Assembly (NCBI GenBank): GCA_023055355.1
Contig: JALJCS010000006.1
Span: 32,308,501-32,372,500, forward strand
Length of the DNA stretch: 64,000 bases
DNA from: Agelaius tricolor
Lineage: Eukaryota > Chordata > Aves > Passeriformes > Icteridae
Reading direction: 5' to 3'
Shown here in pieces: positions 23,790 through 34,329 of this stretch; positions within the stretch are counted from its first letter, which is position 1, and each line of letters opens with the position of its first letter. The notes beneath the pieces are model-generated. The model did no database searches and was not told the DNA's origin. It was given only the letters and a program-made list of their open reading frames with translations. The translations under genes and the position numbers were made by a program.

Positions 23790-25271
23790 GTTCTAGTATT
23801 GCACCTTTTGAGCTGGTTGAGGTCTCACGTGATGAACTGAGATTATCTGTGTGGAAAGGTAATTTTTGAGTTCAGTAAAAGTGGTCTGCACCTGCATTGC
23901 TTTTAGCTTCGTGAAAAATGAAAGGAGGTTGAAGAAAAAGTTGTAATGTAGCTGCATTGAGACTGTAGAGGGTGATGGAGAAGAAAAGAGGAGACATGGA
24001 ATGATTGCTGAAGGACTCCTTAGGTGAATGTGCTGTCGAGCTACACTGCTGAGAACTCTGCAGTGACAGTAGGGTTTTGAAGGAAGAGGTGCCTGTGTGC
24101 CCTGTGGCAGCACTGTGGTTAGCAAGCAGTGTGGTGTAACAGGAGAGTGAAATTGCTGAAGAACTCATATTTATGCTGTCTGTGGTCCACATGGGATTAC
24201 TTCAGACTTACTTCTAGTTGGGTGCTATGGATGCCTATACTGGGTTTGTGTAGGTTTTGGTTGTGGCTTCTGTGAGGAGTGGCTTCTGTGAGAAGCTGCC
24301 AGAAGCTTCCCCTGAGAACCGATACCAGCCAATGCCTGACAGAGCCAATGGACCCATCACTGGCCAAGGCTGAGCCTGCAGGTGATGATGGCAGCACCTC
24401 TGGGATAACAGATTAAAGAGGACTGTGGGAGAGGGGGGGACTGTGTGAGAGAAATTGCAGCTGAAGAGTGAAAACATGAGAGACAGAACTCTGCAGACAT
24501 CAGGGTCAGCGAAGGAGGGCAAAAGGTTCCAGGTGTTGGAGCAGCCCATGGTGAAGACCCTGGTTGAGACAGGCTGCCTCCTGCATCCTGTGGAGGACCC
24601 CATGCTGGAGAAGGTGGATGTGCCTGAAGAAAGCTGTGACTCTGCACTGGAGCAGATTTGCTGGCAGGACCTGTGACCCCACAGGGGACCTGTGCTGGAG
24701 CTGTCTGTTCCTGGAGGACTGCACCCCATGGATGGGATCCTACACTGGAACAGTTCATGCAGAACTGCAGCCTGGGGGAAGGATGTGTGTTGAAGTTTGT
24801 ACAGGAGTGTCTCCCCTGGGAGGGACCCTATGGGACCCCTCCCATGGGAGGGACTGGAGCAGAGGAAGAGAGTGAGGAGTCCTCCCCCTGAGGAGGAAGG
24901 AGCAGCAAAGGCAAGGTGTGATGAATTGACTGGAGCTTCCCTTCCCCGTCCTGGCTGGGCTGCTGGAAGAGAGGAGATAGAGAATTTGGGAGTGAAGTTG
25001 AACTTGAAAAGAGGAGTTGGGGTCTGGGTGTGTTAAGATTTGGTTTTATTTCTCATTATCCTATTCTGATTTGACTGGTAATAAATTAGATTAATTTTCC
25101 CCCCAAGTTGATTCTGGTTTTGCCCATGACAGTAATTGCTAAGTGATCTCTCCATGTCCTCATCACAACCCACAAGCCTTTTGTTATATTCTCCCCCTTA
25201 TCCAACTGAGGAGGGGAATTGTGGAGTGGCTTTGGTGGGCACCTGGCATCCAGCCAGGCTAAACCCACAAT
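23790..25271 (+). mobile_element. LTR-like interspersed repeat (avian endogenous retrovirus family, uncertain)
   Basis: This GC-rich block has the character of an inserted repeat. The section from about 24730 to 25270 contains cccctgaggaggaaggagca, ggttttatttctcattatcc, a sense AATAAA at 25080, a cccatgacagtaattgct motif, and ends in ggcacctggcatccagccag. I recall very similar tracts as abundant repeats in songbird genomes and read this as a solo LTR or LTR plus remnant of an endogenous retrovirus; the family name is not certain. The left border is approximate. Open frames inside on both strands carry no recognisable gag, pol or env motif. It is sense-oriented with TAX1BP1 if AATAAA is its own poly(A) signal. 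Confidence 0.6.
25080..25085 (+). promoter_or_regulatory. Poly(A) signal AATAAA inside the LTR-like repeat
   Basis: AATAAA in the sense orientation of TAX1BP1, followed by the T/C-rich ttaattttcccccc. It is probably the repeat's own R-region signal. It could in principle support intronic polyadenylation of TAX1BP1; there is no evidence for use in the sequence alone. Confidence 0.5.
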
Positions 25272-26556
25272 AGAATAACCATTAGGTGTTTTTTCCTGAG
25301 GTACATCATCCTCCATTTCATCCAAAAGGAATGCAGTTTCTGCGCCATGAGATTGTTCTCTGATCTGCAGTGTGATAGGCAATAATGAAATTTACTGGGA
25401 GTTTTGCTTTACAAATATGCTGTTGAGCCAAATTAGACAGTCAGTTTAGGCATAGTCTTTGAGGCCAGCATGGAAAAGTCAGATTATACAGGCATCTTTC
25501 TGGTGTATCTTGCCAATCTTTTCACAGCAAAGCCACTTGGATCTCAAAAGACTAGAAATTGTTTTAAAGTAATATGAGTTATGAATATAATATTGAAGTG
25601 GAAAAGTAGTGCTGTTGAGAATGGACATAGAGTTTAAAAAGGGCATACTGTCTAGCTTTAAGTTACATCTTATTTTAGTCTCTTTCTTGCTTTTTTGTTT
25701 CTGAACATGTTAAATTACTACTGTGTTTTATTTTGAAGGGAGTGGATATGTGTTAGTACTGAAGCGACCAAACATTTATGTAGTTTATTAATCTTAAATT
25801 GCTTTTGGTGTTTCTGGTGGGATCATTAATATTTTTATCTCAAATGGTGAAACTGCAGATATTAACTGAAATATGTTACCAATGTATCATGTGCTGTAAA
25901 AATAGCTAAGAGACAGGACTTCAGGGCATTTATTTGTCTATACATCTTCAGAAATGGTTACAAAATGTATTGGTATTCCTCTGAACTTATATGATATTAA
26001 AAAAAATTACCAAATAATGGACTAGAGATAGCTGAATTTATGTCTGGACTCAAGAATAAAATGATTATGCCATCAGGGACCCTAGAGGCAGTGACTGCTT
26101 TATATAGTAGCTTCTTTAAAAAAAAAAAAAAATTAAAATTATATTTTGTAATCCTGGCCTTCTTGGAGGAGTGAGAGGCTGGTAGTTCAGCTTGGTCAGT
26201 TAGCTCTTGAGTAGCCCTGTGTGCTTAGTGCTACATGCTGCAGCTTGCTCTTCATTACTGTTTGTTCTCTCTTCCCTCTGGAAAGCTTGTTGTGCAAGAT
26301 CTTGGGAAATAGAGCTGTGAGAAAAACATCCCAAAGCTGCTTTACAGTGTTTTATATCAACCATTTGTAGGCACTGTTGATACTTTCAGTGTATTTCTGT
26401 GGGATGAACTTTGCTTTTGATGCTGGAGTCCTACAGTGATAAGAGCAGAGATATGGAAAGCAGACTTTTTTTGGTCATACATTTAAAACTGAAGCTGAAA
26501 TTCCAACAAAAATCCAGAATTGAAACTTCTGTTTAATGGTGAAACTATATCACTAC

Positions 26557-26592
26557 GAAATAAAGTTTGCCTTTATTTCACGGTGAAATAAA
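26557..26592. repeat. Two overlapping short palindromes
   Basis: gaaataaag (26557-26565) pairs with ctttatttc (26571-26579). The same right arm, tttatttcac (26572-26581), also pairs with gtgaaataaa (26583-26592). The second is a 10-bp-arm palindrome with a one-base centre. The three arms can form two mutually exclusive hairpins. Its significance is unknown. Confidence 0.8.
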
Positions 26593-26788
26593 TTTGCACG
26601 TCATCGCTGGGAGAGAAGACAAGTGGGGAAAGTAGTACTTGTGTACTGACTTCTTGATTAAATAGATTTGCTAAAGCCACCAGGAAATGTTGCTTTTTCT
26701 TTCAGATATTTCTAATCCCTTTACCAGCCTTTATTTAAGCTTTGAATTAAGAAATTATGGATTCTCTTCCATCTCTTCTCTTTCCTAG

Positions 26789-27016
26789 GACGAGGCAAGT
26801 ATTTTGAAAGAGCAGCTCCGGAAAGCTGAGGATCAGATTCAGGCTAGCAAACAAGAAGCTGTTCTCATGTCAAAAGAGCTGAGTGATGCAGTAAATGTGC
26901 GGGACAAGACGATGGCAGATCTTCACAGTGCACGGCTGGAAAATGAAAAATTCAAAAAGCAACTTGCTGAAGCTTTAGCTGAACTCATAAAAATCACAAC
27001 TTTGAAAAATGAGCAG
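26789..27016 (+). CDS. TAX1BP1: TAX1BP1 coding exon: coiled coil
   Basis: This exon encodes about residues 347-422 (DEASILKEQLRKAEDQ ... ITTLKNEQ), 76 codons in phase 0, and is the longest of the coiled-coil exons. The block KELSDAVNVRDKTMADLH and the LENEKFKKQLAEA block are nearly identical to human. The acceptor is tttcctag and the donor gtaaat. Confidence 0.97.
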
Positions 27017-28321
27017 GTAAATTTTTAGTATTGAAGTTTTATCTGTATTTATAAAATCTTTACTGGGAATAAAATAGGTTTCTGGATGATTAGTGCAAAT
27101 AATTATCAAATTTTCTGTCAGCAGTCAATATACTACCTTAAATCAAGTGCATGTTAGCTGATTTAGAAGTTTGGTCAGAAAGGAGGTTTCTGCTCTTACT
27201 CACATCTACTTCTCCCCAGATTATTTTCACAGAATAATGCAGTATCTATGTTATTTTGAATCCTCTCCCTGTCTTAATTCTGTTAAGTGAACCACAGTAA
27301 CATTATATTCATTCAAATAAGAAAATATATTGGTAGAAACTTGGGTTGTTTTATAATGTTCTTTTGTCATCGATAGATTCTGTCTGAATTCTTAAAAGTC
27401 CTTCCAGTATTTGTAATCAAAGTTAATTTGCTTTAGGTACTTATAAGAATAAAAAATATTAATGTAATGAAAACTGTCTTCACCTTAGTCATGGATAAAA
27501 GTATAGTGAGATAACATATATTTCATCATTTTGATTAAGGTTGGCTTTAGCAAGGGTCTTCAGTGACTGCAACTGTATTGCATTTATTTGCTACTAGGAT
27601 TACTGTAATGATGTAACTATTAGAAGAAAATATAGTGAGCTGAACACAATTAAAGTAATACTGTAATATTACAACACTCAAAAGAGCTATTATTTTTAAA
27701 ATGTCAAAGAATTGCATGTTTTTTCCCTATGAGTTTCAGTTGTGTTTTGAAATGTGCTTTGAAATGTATCATGAAAGAAGTAGCAAGTCATCTGAATGCC
27801 TCCAGTTAGCAGAAAGTATCCAAGCATGGCCTGTGTCTGGTTGCTGGATGTGGTTTGTGTAGCTCATGTATCAGTGTAGCAGCGCCATGGAGCCGCTCCC
27901 AGGTGAAACCTGGTGAGTGTGAGGGAATAGTTGTGGACTGTGCACTTTGGCTGTGTGGCTATACTTGCCTGTAGGATAGCTGGAACACCCCCTGGAAGGT
28001 GTTCAGACTTTTCCTATACATTCAGACTTTAGATACACATTAATGAACCCATAAAATAAGAGTCTTCTTTACCTGCCTCTAAACAGGCATTGTACCAGTG
28101 CTTGTTTACATCCCTCAGTGTGTCCTGCTTGGAATGAAGTTCAGCTCATATTCTGCTTCTCTCTGTGCTCTACTGCTTGTGCTATTCCTTTCTTTCCCAC
28201 AAAGAAAACAGGAGCTTCAGTACTTACATGGAGCATTATGCTTTTTTAATTGAAAAAATACTTTTTAGGAAATAGTGGTATTTGAACAAAAGGGACAACA
28301 GTTTCTGGGTTTTTTTTTAAG
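27017..28321 (+). other. TAX1BP1: TAX1BP1 intron
   Basis: A 1.3 kb intron ending in a strong T9 tract and aag acceptor. No repeat or coding segment is recognised. Confidence 0.85.
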
Positions 28322-28468
28322 GAAGCTTCAAATGCAGTGGAACAGGAACTGCGCAGAGAAGTTGAAGATCTGAAGCTTCGTCTACAAATGGCTGCTGACC
28401 ATTACAAAGAGAAATTCAAAGAATGTCAAAAACTTCAAAAACAAGTAAACAAGTTTACAGAACAGGCA
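28322..28468 (+). CDS. TAX1BP1: TAX1BP1 coding exon: coiled coil
   Basis: This exon encodes about residues 423-471, 49 codons in phase 0. It includes the highly conserved ELRREVEDLKLRLQMAADHY segment and ends KQVNKFTEQA. The acceptor is ttttttaag and the donor gtaagt. It corresponds to the part of the coiled coil implicated in self-association of the human protein (family knowledge, approximate). Confidence 0.97.
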
Positions 28469-29667
28469 GTAAGTAGAATGGGATAAGTTGCACTTGCTTT
28501 TTTGGTAACATTTCAAAAACAATTTAATTTCCTTCTGTGAAAAATAATGCTTTAAAAAAGGATTAAAATGTGTGGTAAGCAATGACTCTCTACCATTTCC
28601 TTTCACAAACCTGCTTGTGAAAATACTCCTATGATTCTCTTTAGGTAGTTGTCCAAACCAAGCATAGAATTTATGGTAGCTGGTGTAGAAGCCTAGTAGA
28701 GTTTGGATGAGCCTATAAGCATTACATTGTTCAAGGAAGAACTGAAGCTGGGAAAATCCATAATTACTACCTCTGTCCAGTACCACCACAAAAAAGCCCA
28801 ACAAAAAACCCCAAGCCCAAAAGTGGGGAAATAGAGAACTTGATGTAGGGTTTAAAAGCCAAGTGGGGAACAAGTCTCCACAACACAATATGGAGTTGTA
28901 TTCCATATGTATTTTGTAATCTTAGCACTCTTCCAAGATCTATTTCCTAAATAAATGAATCTTTTGAATGATGATATAAGTCTTAGGCCACCTAGTAACT
29001 GAACCTGTCAGCCAATTTCAGATTTGAGGGCAGAGTTCTTCAGAATTTTGTAAAAATTAGAGTTGGAGAGGAGCTCAAACAGGGAAAAGGCACAATAGCA
29101 AGATGCACAAATATGAATTCTTAAGAAAACCAGACTTAAGTATTTCTCTTATCCACAGAACATTGCATAAAAAACTCATCTTCTCATCCAGAAGGTCAGT
29201 GGTGAATGAGGTGTCATATTAGAACATCTATGGCTTTTCCTTAAAAATCTTCCTTGTCTTTGGCAATGTTGTACATCTTACAGCAAACACCAGATTTTGT
29301 TGCTTTTGCTCCAGAAGTCCAGCAGACATTTCTGATACAGACTCAATTTTTCTAATGGAGTATTAGATTTAAGTTAATGAATTAAAGTGTAACTGATTCT
29401 CTAGAAAATGGGATTTTTCTAATAATTTGCTTAGAAATTATTCTTTCTAGGGAAAAAGACCTTCATCAAGTAAGATGATAAAAATCATAGTCTGAAGCAA
29501 TTTCAGTCTTAGCAGAATTAAATGTTTTTGTATATTTATCATTACCCACTGTTTAAATGAATGGTTCTGTCTAATTTTGGAGCAAATGATGCATTTTGCA
29601 AGATACTTTACTTTGTGCTTTGGCTTTCATTTAATCAAGTACCAAAACAAAATTTCTTTTCACAAAG
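28469..29667 (+). other. TAX1BP1: TAX1BP1 intron
   Basis: A 1.2 kb intron (gtaagt...cacaaag). No repeat is recognised. A 174-codon antisense open frame (28382-28906) overlaps its start and has no family resemblance. Confidence 0.85.
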
Positions 29668-29761
29668 AAAACTGCAGGGCATCAACAGAAACTGACAGAT
29701 GCATCTAACATTGAGACAGCTACTGCCATCCTTACAGACAAAAAGTTGTCTGCATCTCCAG
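29668..29761 (+). CDS. TAX1BP1: TAX1BP1 coding exon: Ser/Thr-rich linker between coiled coils
   Basis: This exon encodes about residues 472-503 (KTAGHQQKLTDASN ... KKLSASP plus the first base of a valine codon). It breaks the coiled coil with a low-complexity polar stretch, as in human (KKTGNQQKVNDAS...). The human stretch NNNNVF before it appears shorter here. The acceptor is ttcacaaag. The donor is gtatca after CCAG, so the exon ends in phase 1. The start is the least certain of the TAX1BP1 exons because the acceptor sits in an A-rich context. Confidence 0.9.
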
Positions 29762-31051
29762 GTATCAACAGCTTAAATTTTGTCTGCCTTTATAAGCCTG
29801 AAAGTGTTGTCTATGTAAAGTAGTCACTAATATTATTTGTAGTGTAAAGTAGGTGGACTTGTTCTTCTAATTAAAACATTAGAGATGTGAAGATTGAGCT
29901 GAATATTTTGTCTCTTACCAAGTGATAACAATCATAAATAAGTTCATGTATCAGTTTTATTGCTATTTTTTTATGTCAGTAGAACTGAACTCTTGAATTT
30001 CTGCTTCATGGTTAACAAAGATGGTTTTACCAAGCTAAGAAACAGTTTTTTGGAAAAAAAAAAAATCTTAACTCAATTTTTCGCTATAACACTACAGTAA
30101 TTTTGCAGTCATGTTATTATGACTATCTACTATAACATTCTGCTGTAAATCAATCTGCTGAAAAGTTATGTGATGGCAAGGTCAAGTCTACTGCCTGTTT
30201 TCATGAATTATAGGTGTAATGGTTTATAAGAAAATGTTATTAGTTATTATGAACTATTAAGCTATTGCAAAAATAATTTTCTAAAACTTCAATATGTAAT
30301 AGGTTAAAACTAAAGAAGAAATCTTTCACTATGAGGCTGGTGAGGCATTGGAACAGGCTTCCCAAAGGACTTATAAATGCCCCATCCCCTGAAGTGTTTA
30401 AGGCCAGGTTGGATGGGGTTCTGAGCAGCCTGGTGCAGTGGAGGGTGTCCCTGCCCATGGCTGGGGGATTGGAGCTAGAGGATCTTTAAGGTCCCTTCCA
30501 GCCCAAACCATTCTGTGATTTTATTATTCAGTTTAAATTGATAAATGCCAAAAAATGCTGATTAGCTTTTTTTGTGTTATTTTATAATTGACAGATTCTT
30601 GCTGTCTGTAAAGCCCAAAGGTTGTAATTTCTATCAGTTTCCTCCTGTCTAAAGTAAATTCAAGTGTTTTTTAAAACAAACAATCCCAACAAGCTCAGTG
30701 ATAGTGTGTGATGAAGTAGTTTGCTGAGATGCTTCCATATTTTTATGTAAGAATAGAGTATTTAGAATGTTAGCATACATATTTTGGTGTTTGTTTTGTT
30801 TTCTTTCTTGGGAAAGTACTACATATGTGTGTATTTATGTTGATCTTCTCTTGATGTGAGAGAACTGAACACAGATGTGCTAGTACGGTTGCTGATCGTA
30901 CATAGCACATAATGCTGATTGTCTCTGCTTTGGATAACATGGATCGCTCTGGTTTTGATGCGCTCTTAAATCTGGGCTCTTATCTCTCTTACACAAACTT
31001 TATGGAAGAAAAAAAATACATGTTCTTGTTTTTTTTCTTCAATGTTCACAG
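29762..31051 (+). other. TAX1BP1: TAX1BP1 intron with CR1 insertion
   Basis: A 1.3 kb intron. It contains the CR1 fragment at 30313-30522; the remainder is AT-rich and featureless. Confidence 0.85.
30313..30522 (+). mobile_element. CR1 LINE 3' fragment, sense orientation
   Basis: The typical CR1 3' segment is readable in forward orientation: ctggtgaggcattggaacag, then aaggccaggttggatggggt, then ggtcccttccagcccaaacc, ending in attctgtgatt. The terminal attctatg repeat is degraded. It is 5'-truncated to about 210 bp. Unlike the two upstream copies it lies on the same strand as TAX1BP1. Confidence 0.93.
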
Positions 31052-31170
31052 TTAGCCCCATTTCACCTGACATAGTTTCGGAATCCGTGGTAAAGGAGCA
31101 AGTGCGTGAGATGAATAAAGAGATTGCTGAGAAAACAGAGAAGTATAAGAAATGCAAGCAAATGTTGGCA
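31052..31170 (+). CDS. TAX1BP1: TAX1BP1 coding exon: second coiled-coil segment
   Basis: This exon encodes about residues 503-542 (SPISPDIVSESVVKEQVREM ... KKCKQMLA). It enters with two bases completing a valine and leaves in phase 0. REMNKEIAEKTEKYKKCKQ matches human CEMTKEIADKTEKYNKCKQ. The acceptor is ttcacag and the donor gtaagt. If the intron is retained, the frame stays open for 19 more codons to a stop at 31228-31230. Confidence 0.96.
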
Positions 31171-32305
31171 GTAAGTAAACAGCTGCTTTGGAAAGCTGAA
31201 CAAAAAGTAGCTGTAGGTGCTAGGCCTTAAAGCCACAAGGCCTACCCAGCTGAGTTGCCTTCCTTGTTTGTGTGATACACTGTGATTATGGTACAAATCT
31301 TAACATCAGAAAACACCTTTTTGTTCAGTCAGCTCTTGACTATGTATGGTTTTAGAGGGTCCAGACAAGGAAAACCAAGATACAGTAAAACACAGGTCCA
31401 CATGCTTAAGGTTTTAAATACTTTCTGTTCTTACATTAAGTGTAATTGCTCTTATAAATCAAATTCAGCAGGCTGCTGTAAACCAGCTGATGGTTGGAAC
31501 AAGTGTGGCAGTGTTGATCTGATACACTGTCCAAAGCAAAGTAACTTTTCCCTGTTGCCTGTCATGGCTTTTACAGTGTTTTCACACCCAAGTGGGTTTT
31601 GCCAACTACCTTGGGCTCAGTCACACATAAAGGCATTTATTTGGTTGTCTCAACCAAAGTTGGCACTTGATTTTCATTTAGCCAGTTTGGATGTGTGTAT
31701 GATGATGGCGTATTGCATCAGTGGCACTGGTGAAAAGTTCAGAACAGTTCAAGAAATTGATTCTGAGTGTTGTCTTGTCTGTCTTCATTTTGTGTCTTTG
31801 TTTTATCACAATGATACTACTCTATTTTAGTAAGTTTTCCAGGATGTAATAACTGTCCTGTAATTTTGTTCATGACCCTGTCCATGGAGAGCCTGCATTG
31901 GCTTCTGCTGGATATTTATTCCATAGTGATTTTTGAAGAAAGCTTTGCCTGTGACCTTCTGGATGAAAGATACTTAGGTTGTAAAAGTCACTTGGGAAAG
32001 GTTTTATATTGAAGTGAGGTACTTGAAAGAATAATCAGGATTAGTAATATTAGGGTACAAAGAAACTTGAAACTGTGAAACTAAAGAGAAATATCAGCTT
32101 GTTGAAAACTAAGGGAAAGAAATGCCTATTGATCATAATTTGTGCAGTGTTCTGTGGTCCTGACCATTTCAGAGTCTTGAGTCAGGCTTGTAGAAGCCAT
32201 TTGTAAATGGTCTCATTTTAAAAGCGTGGAGTGACATTTTTGGGGGTGGGAGGGAGAATCTCTTAAGACTGTAAATAATTCATGCCATGGTATAAACTAC
32301 TTTAG
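31171..32305 (+). other. TAX1BP1: TAX1BP1 intron
   Basis: A 1.1 kb intron. It contains a chance 182-codon open frame (31282-31830) without recognisable motifs. No repeat is seen. Confidence 0.85.
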
Positions 32306-32431
32306 GATGAGAAGATGAAATGCAGTGTTTATGCTGATGAATTAGCTAAACTGGAGCTGAAGTGGAAAGAACAAGTGAAAATCAATGAGGGTATAAAATT
32401 ACAGCTGGCAGCAATGGAGGATCAGTATAAG
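32306..32431 (+). CDS. TAX1BP1: TAX1BP1 coding exon: second coiled-coil segment
   Basis: This exon encodes about residues 543-584 (DEKMKCSVYADELAKLELKW ... AAMEDQYK), 42 codons in phase 0. ADELAK-ELKWKEQVKI is almost invariant relative to human. The acceptor is ctttag and the donor gtatgt. Confidence 0.97.
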
Positions 32432-34257
32432 GTATGTTACAGGTTTTGTTTATGACAATTAATGGTTACTTCTTAACATGGCTGCTTATTTCTGATGGTT
32501 CAGGTAATGAAGAACTTTAATAGGGAAAGCACACTAAATACATTTTTGCTGTAAGTACAAATTCTGCTCTTGAAGAAACAATGCAGTCTTGTAATGTTTC
32601 TTTTAAAGTAAAAGAGGTCTGCTAAGACCTACTATCACCTGGCCATCAGTCTTTTAATAGTGTGGATTTAGACAAACCCCCAAAAATGATGTAGTCTTGT
32701 ATACAGGGAAAAAAAAGTGCAAGGAATTTCTGATTTCCTGCTGCTTACTGTAATACTAACAGGAAGACTGATTGGTGTGTTTGTCTAAAATCTTCATATT
32801 CTATATTGGATTGCCAGTGTAGTAATGTCTAATTCATTTTATCTGAAGTCAGTAGAGAGAGGGAGGAGTGATCCATTGTTTTTAAAATCATGCAAGAATT
32901 TAATGTGGAGAACCTCAGCTATAGTCTTGGTATAGTGATGTAACACATACACCAGAAAGTCAAGCATCAATGGGCAGCTTTAGCTTACAAGGGGCCTTTA
33001 TCTTTGAGGTTATGTGATAGCAATGCTTATGCTGAATTTGTCTTTTATGTCAATAGGGATGACATAAGAGCAACAAATGTTCATGAGACCAGCTTTTCTG
33101 TTGGTTCTCAGTCTAATGGTGATAATCCAGTTGACTCTGTTGCCTGTTTTTGCTCATTGTGATGAAAAATGATTAAACTGAACTGTGACTGTATTGGCTC
33201 TACTAGGAACCCCTTTTTATTAGGAATTACACCACTTTTTCTTAATAAAATGCTGAATTATTCTACAGTTTCTTTCAGTACTCCATTGGCCATATTTTTC
33301 TGACACTTTCCAAAGCTCTTAATTTCAATTTTATAAAACATATGACTCTTTTCAGTTTATTTAACTAATTAGCAGTGATCTGTTGCCATGCATAATTTAA
33401 TGTGAAGTAAGTTTAACTTCTCAACAGCAGGTGTAATAAATAATTGGTTCCACAATTGAAAACATTTTGACTGCAATTAAAAATTTGCCATAATTCAGGA
33501 GGGTGCAGGTGGTACAGAAAAAGTGAGCTTTTCTTCCCAGTCAGGAGATTTTGCTCCATTGACCTAAACTTGGAGAAGGAATATCAGAATTGAAAAAAAT
33601 TTATAAGCAGTTATGCCAAGCATTGAGCTTTGATGTTAGAAAAACAGGGGAAGAGGCAGTCTCTAAATGAACTAGAATACAAGTAAAATAGTCCTTTGTA
33701 GTGAGAGATTATTTAAATCATCATTTTGAAGCCAGGAAGAGTTGTGTAATGTGTCAGTTGCACCTCCTCCCAGAGCACCCAATAGAGACACAGCGTAGAT
33801 GTTCGTGAAACAAATTTAGTGTCTCTGAGGCAGGAGGAGCTTTTGGTTCTCTCAAGTTCTGTGGTGGGACATATGAAATGCCAAAAGATTTCTTCAGAAA
33901 TAATGAGATGAGGCTTTCAGACCTTCAGCTGTGTCTGTGCAGTGGTGCCCCTCCTGCCATTGGTGGCACTAATATAACTCCTTGTTTTTAACACTGAATT
34001 TTCTCATTCCACAACTGTTAGTGAAAACTGGCAAGAAAAGGGTGCTGATTAACTGCTATTATGCAGTTAAAACTTTGTGAGAATTGTTGGGTGGGATTTA
34101 TAGTAACACTCACTATGTGTTGCATGTAACTCTAGTAGACAAAACTATTTTCATCTGAAAGATAAACTTAATCAGGGAGCTTTGTTTTCACGATGTAACA
34201 TGCAGGGAAATTGTTTCCATTCACTAATACAAGAATCTTAATCTTCTTTTCATACAG
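32432..34257 (+). other. TAX1BP1: TAX1BP1 intron
   Basis: A 1.8 kb intron. No transposon, microsatellite or coding segment is recognised. Confidence 0.8.
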
Positions 34258-34329
34258 ATTCAGCTGGCAGAAAAAGAGAGACGAATAAAGGAACTGGCAT
34301 CACAGTTGGAACTCTTTACCAGTGAGAAG
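34258..34329 (+). CDS. TAX1BP1: TAX1BP1 coding exon: 24-codon cassette extending the coiled coil
   Basis: This exon encodes about residues 585-608 (IQLAEKERRIKELASQLEL then FTSEK). It is a 72-nt exon in phase 0 on both sides, so it can be skipped without a frameshift. Strong sites flank it: acceptor catacag and donor gtattg. It continues the heptad pattern of the preceding exon. The 789-residue human isoform as I remember it goes directly from DNYK to ELKRSLEN and lacks this segment. The longer mouse form (about 814 aa, from memory) would accommodate it. I therefore read it as a conserved, probably alternatively spliced exon. Confidence 0.88.

Larger units (their letters stand above)
23622..26788 (+). 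other. TAX1BP1: TAX1BP1 intron with LTR-like insertion
   Basis: A 3.2 kb intron. Its middle, about 23.8-25.27 kb, is clearly richer in G and C than the flanks and is taken up by the repeat described separately. The rest is AT-rich, with an A15 run near 26119-26134 and overlapping palindromes at 26557-26592. Confidence 0.85.

Noticed and set aside
24235..24891. Cluster of overlapping open frames on both strands
   Set aside because: They arise from the GC-rich repeat, where stop codons are rarer. No gag, pol, env or other motif can be seen.
26119..26134. A15 run taken as the tail of a processed pseudogene
   Set aside because: No upstream sequence resembles a known mRNA and no target-site duplication was seen.
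28382..28906. 174-codon minus-strand open frame overlapping a TAX1BP1 exon
   Set aside because: It is partly the antisense shadow of the conserved coiled-coil exon and the rest is intronic.
31282..31830. 182-codon plus-strand open frame in a TAX1BP1 intron
   Set aside because: Cys-rich but without regular zinc-finger spacing. It is not joined to the exons on either side in a way supported by the TAX1BP1 protein.
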